A stretch of 64,000 nucleotides of DNA from Galerina marginata. Lineage: Eukaryota > Basidiomycota > Agaricomycetes > Agaricales > Galerinaceae. The stretch is taken from the NCBI GenBank assembly GCA_023014335.1, contig JAECYW010000005.1, positions 2,108,001 to 2,172,000 of the forward strand, written 5' to 3'. The position numbers were made by a program, and so were the translations under genes. The first letter of the stretch is position 1; each line of letters starts with the position of its first letter. A model generated the notes under the pieces. That model was not told the origin of the DNA. It saw only the letters and a program-made list of their open reading frames with translations, and did not search any database. Below are positions 60,001-64,000 of the stretch, piece after piece.

Positions 60001-61410
60001 GGGAAGGTTGGTCAGCTCATACAGGCCATTGTCGGAGTTGATGGTAAGAATGACAGCTCTCTCGGCAGGGTTAAAGCTGAGAGTCCGTGGTGGAACGTAT
60101 GGGCTGCCAAACTTGCGTACGCTGAGCAACCCAATATCGGCGCCAGTGTTAAAGTCATAGGAGCGGACATATTTATCGCGAACATAGTAAAGGTTGTCCT
60201 GGAAAACAGAGAAGGCGGGGCGCTCGCGCTCGAGTTTGAAAACAATCAACCCGCTATCGTGACCGGCAGCAAACAGGTTGAGGTTAGGATGCGCAGCAAG
60301 CACCCAGAAACGGTCTTGCTCTCGGCGAAAAGTCTGTATAGCCGTGCGTTTCGCCAGATCCCACACTCGAACAGTTTTATCCTCGCCACAAGACACGATT
60401 AACTCGTGCTTGGGGTGGAAAAGTGCGCTCGAGACATTGTTGAAATGACCACGGCATGAATCCACTTCCCATGCCTTGGTTTCGCTCATTCGCCAGATCT
60501 TAATAACGCGGTCATCTGCAGCCGAAATGATAAGAGGGAGGGTGGGGTGGAACATGGCAAAGTTGACTCCGCGATCGTGCCCTTCCAGAACATGCTTGAC
60601 GGTGGAGAAGGTATCAAAGGTCTCGAAATTTCCTGGACCGCTTCCGCTTGAGCCTCCTGGGCCTCCAGAATTTGGGGAAGTCTTTCTCAGCCCCGAGATA
60701 TCCCATACCCTAACAGTTTGATCCTGAGAGGAAGAGACGATCCAGTCTTCCTTTGGGTGGAATTGGGCGGACATGACGTAGTGGGAGTGGCCAGTGAGAA
60801 CGGCGATACATTGGCGGGATGTACTGTTCCAAATCCTGATGGTTTGGTCGTCCGAACACGAGAGCTACAAGGAATTTAAATTTATGATCAGTGAGCTCCG
60901 AAATTTAGGCACTTACAATCCAGGGCATTTCATGATGGAACTGTACTGTTCGAACGTAGTCTAGGTGGCCATGCAATGTGAAGAGACAGCGACGGTTCTG
61001 TGGACGGATGTCTGCCTCGACAGTCAGCTAAGGCATATCTGGCAGCAGGATCTGCTTACCCCAAACCTTGATTTTATAATCATCACCTCCCGTAACTAAC
61101 AACGCACGGCTGGGATGAATGGCGACAGCTCTTACAGGTCCTAGAATATATATTAACATTCAGATACACGAAACCAGACCACCACAACGCACCTTCGTGT
61201 TCCTCAAATCTGTCCACCAGTACACCCATGCGGTAGTTCCACAACTGGACACTACCGTTGTGGAGTGCCGCCGCGAGAAGAGGCTGCGTTGGATGAAATG
61301 CAAGGCCTTGAAATGAAATATATCGAATGATTTTTGGGCGAAAATGCGAAGACAGACATACCCTTCACGCGGTTGCTTTTAGATTCGAATTTTGTGAGCA
61401 TAACCGACAT
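57059..61410 (-). CDS. COP1: Coatomer subunit alpha (COPI)
   Basis: Alpha subunit of the COPI coat, for retrograde Golgi-to-ER transport. The ATG at 61410 gives [20 protein letters not shown], the invariant start of the family, followed by WD40 repeats ([80 protein letters not shown]). The middle region has [20 protein letters not shown] and [20 protein letters not shown]. The C-terminal COPI_C domain includes [20 protein letters not shown] and [20 protein letters not shown], then [20 protein letters not shown] and [20 protein letters not shown]. The last residues ASGLPASW end at TGA 57059-57061. About a dozen introns interrupt it. Intact and certain. It lies in tandem with the XPG-type gene, 330 bases apart. 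Confidence 0.97.
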
Positions 61411-61891
61411 GCTCGCAACAGGTCAAGGGTGAAGCTCTCTTAGGCGAAGTATCCGGAAAGGCCAAGAAATCGAACAAGGAATACGATATTAAAGGAAAGA
61501 TATAGAGCCGTCCTTGGAAGCACTGATAATGTTCCGAGAGCGCGTTTTGCGATGAGAAGACGTGGCTAGTGAGCGTGAGAATTTGTCCCCTGATCACGTT
61601 TCCGTCCTAATTAGGAGTCGGACACGACAACTCGCTCACTCAACGCTCACTCACTCACACCTAAAATCAGAAAATCCACCTCAAGGATAATTCGGAAAAA
61701 TAAAACATTGGATAGAAAGAAACACTCTAAGAGTGGGTACATATTTACGCCAAGAACCTGCCTACCTACTTAGTCACCGACGAATATATGTATGGACTGT
61801 TCGTATCAATTACTCCAGTGAAGGTTGTAATAATACGAAACCAGCAAAATTTGATCTTTTCAACGATGGAAGGTTTTGAGGGGGAAAATTT

Positions 61892-64000
61892 TTATCCGTT
61901 AAATTGGATTAACCTTCCTTTTCCTGGATTGATTCCCTCTTTGCGTTCGAATGGTTTGAGTGGACTGAAAGTCCAAGGATGCCAAAAGGGCTTGTCCTCG
62001 AAGGTCATTGAGACGATCCAAAGGAGAAAAATTAAGAGAACAACCCCACTGATGCATATCATAGCGATTGTCAAAACATCGTGTGAGCCAAGGCACATTA
62101 GAGAGAATGCAAATAAGAAAGATGCCATTCTAAGTATTTCCAAGTCAAGGTTAGCAATGTTTCAAAGTTTCCCGCTAATAATAAATTACTCACCCCCACA
62201 TTAGCAAGGCATAAGGTAAGCTGTACATAAGAGCAAGAGTTTCCAGACCCAAAACAGAAGCACTCCTATATGCAAGGAATGAACGCTACAAATGAAAACC
62301 CGTCAATCTTCCTTATGCGGAGCAAGCAACCAATTCACTTACATTCAAGGCTGTCTTATGCTGCCGAACCAGAAGTAAGCCAAGAACAATTGCCCCAATG
62401 CTGGTCATTATCGAGAAGTAGCTGGCTCTTTGCATTGCCGAGCGGCCATGAAAAGGAGCAGAATTGTCAACACTCTGAATTGCAAGGAATGCAACATTTG
62501 CATTTAGAAGCACTGTTGCCTAAGGCAGATCACATTCAAATCACTTTCAAGTGAGTCAAACAAAGATGGGCTTACATATAGTGTGAATTCTTTCCATTCC
62601 CCAGTCAGCTCATCTAACAAGCCTATCCAGTCATGCTTCCTCACAAGAGAGTCAACAGAAATTTCCTTCAATTTGCGAAGGTGGACTTCTGGGGCATATA
62701 ACAGAAGCGGTGATAAAGTTTTGATCAACAGTGTTCTGGGTCTTTCTGGATGGATGGATTGGTCTATGTTTAGTCGGGCGCCGTGTTCTCCATGTAGGTG
62801 AAGCAGTCTTTCATGGTCTAATGCCCTTAATCAGGACTTATACTTTGGTCAAGAGGCCGGAAGTGGCTCACAGAAGTTATGCAGAAAACGGTCTGTGGCG
62901 AATAATTAATCAGCTACTTGTTATTCAGAGCAGATAGAAAAAATCACCAACATATGACGGTTGCAGATCCCGGACCTTGTGAATCCGTACGGGCTGATAA
63001 ACTGTGCTTCAGCTTTTCTGGCTCTCAGGTGTACGTTACAATTTTGTAGACCTACAATCCACGGCATCCACCAATGCAAGCATCTTTTCCAATGTCTCGA
63101 GATTGTATGCTGCAGTGTTCCAGGGCGAGGTTATGGAATCTAATGACTCTTCATCAATTATCAGCCTTTGTAAATTTTGTAGTGGCGGACCTCCGACTGC
63201 ATGAATCAGTATATCTCTTAGCTCTAAAATAGCACCCCTTTCCAAAGGTCGTACATCAGGAAAATACTCGTTGTGCAGCCAGTATAATGACTTCAGTTCG
63301 TGCCCTATTATATGCGACAGGTTTCAAGACCAGGTGAGCAATCCGTTCGATACATGATTTTTGCGGCTAAACTCACTAATGAGCGTCCGCGTGTAATTGA
63401 CGCGAATAGCATCCAAAAACGTCATGGCATCAAACTCATCGAGCCAAAAGAGACATTGGTGTGTGTGGTCCACGAAATAATATCCACATCGTCCCGTCTG
63501 TCTAAATTCCAGGACGAGGCAAATATTCAAAGGCAATTCATCTTTCAGGTCGTATTTTTCGATGTACTCCATGATACCCTGGATATAATTCTCCAGGCGT
63601 CCCCTGGAAGATCTGTCGTAGACATAGACGTCGGTGAGTACCGGTATTTCCTGTTATAAATTTAAGAGATAATCATAAAGGGAAACTCCAGCCTCATACC
63701 CATGAAGTACTGTGGAAGTATAAACCTCCGTCTGGGTGGGTATGGGTCGTCCATTTACCCTGAGGGTCTGGCCTGAATAAAGAATGAATTTTTGTGAACC
63801 TTAAAAGAATCGGATGTTTACCGATAACTTCGAACTTATGAACGTACCTTAAGAAGTCGACTTCAATTGGGTCAATTGTGAACTCTTCCCAAAAGTATTT
63901 ATCGCTAAGAAAGGAAAGATCGGACCAGTTCATTGCCCAAATATTCCTCACGCACGTTTTTATATTCCTCTCGTATCTTTGGTATTCATAGGATGTAACC
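61892..64000 (-). CDS. WW-like/multi-membrane family protein, copy G (5' end probably outside window)
   Basis: Diverged family member on the minus strand, running off or starting near the right edge. The first visible frame includes MNWSDLSFLSDKYFWEEFTI, then an intron. The WW-like exon is RPDPQGKWTTHTHPDGGLYF, then HSTSW, followed by VLTDVYVYDRSSRGRLENYI. Then come RCGYYFVDHTHQCLFWLDEF, HELKSLYWLHNEYFPD and LETLEKMLALVDAVDCR. The middle region is HERLLHLHGEHGARLNIDQS and RTLLIKTLSPLLLYAPEVHL. Membrane segments read TVLLNANVAFLAIQSVDNSA, MTSIGAIVLGLLLVRQHKTA, LALMYSLPYALLMWG with MASFLFAFSLMCL, and TIAMICISGVVLLIFLLWIV. The end RLIQFNG is at TAA 61892. No disrupted exon. The N-terminal exon cannot be judged here. 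Confidence 0.8.

Overview
The window is fungal nuclear DNA, most likely from a mushroom-forming basidiomycete (Agaricomycetes). The genes are dense and split by many short introns (about 45-70 bases, GT...AG). The conserved genes read as basidiomycete versions of their families, and two tRNA-Cys genes carry short introns. No species can be named from the sequence alone. All exon joins were read by eye.

Left arm (1-16.8 kb): a secreted GH47 alpha-1,2-mannosidase, the ribosome-biogenesis factor NOC4, a dipeptidyl-peptidase V-like S9 serine peptidase, an unidentified probably nuclear protein, a kinase-fold protein with an eroded active site, and the oligosaccharyltransferase subunit SWP1/ribophorin II. 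GH47 and SWP1 both act on N-glycans in the secretory pathway. That is probably coincidence, since eukaryotic neighbours are rarely functional clusters.

Middle (17-48.7 kb): this part is dominated by one gene family. Its members have a variable, probably disordered N-terminal region, an atypical WW-like module, a conserved middle region and a C-terminal block of about four membrane segments. Copy A (minus strand) lies between two direct tRNA-Cys genes. Copies B, C, D and E (plus strand, about 26-42.4 kb) form a head-to-tail array. F (46.9-48.7 kb) and G (61.9 kb to the right edge, minus) are diverged, shorter members. All copies look intact. B and C share a 261-base tract, introns included, with no difference at all, which points to recent gene conversion or unequal exchange. 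Proteasome subunit RPN3, complex I assembly factor NDUFAF2 and a small acidic protein sit between A and B.

Right arm (48.7-64 kb): a 3,930-base element with inverted ends CACTGTGGGAAG, a 4-base ATAC target duplication and dense GCAGT/ACTGC subterminal repeats. It carries a broken, intron-containing piece of a mitochondrial-type HSP70 gene. I read it as a non-autonomous CMC-like DNA transposon that captured host DNA. Then follow an XPG/FEN-type nuclease with a long insert, coatomer alpha, and WW/membrane copy G.

The most novel material is the WW-like/membrane protein array, with its copy-number growth, variable N-terminal exon and sequence exchange between copies, and the gene-capturing element.
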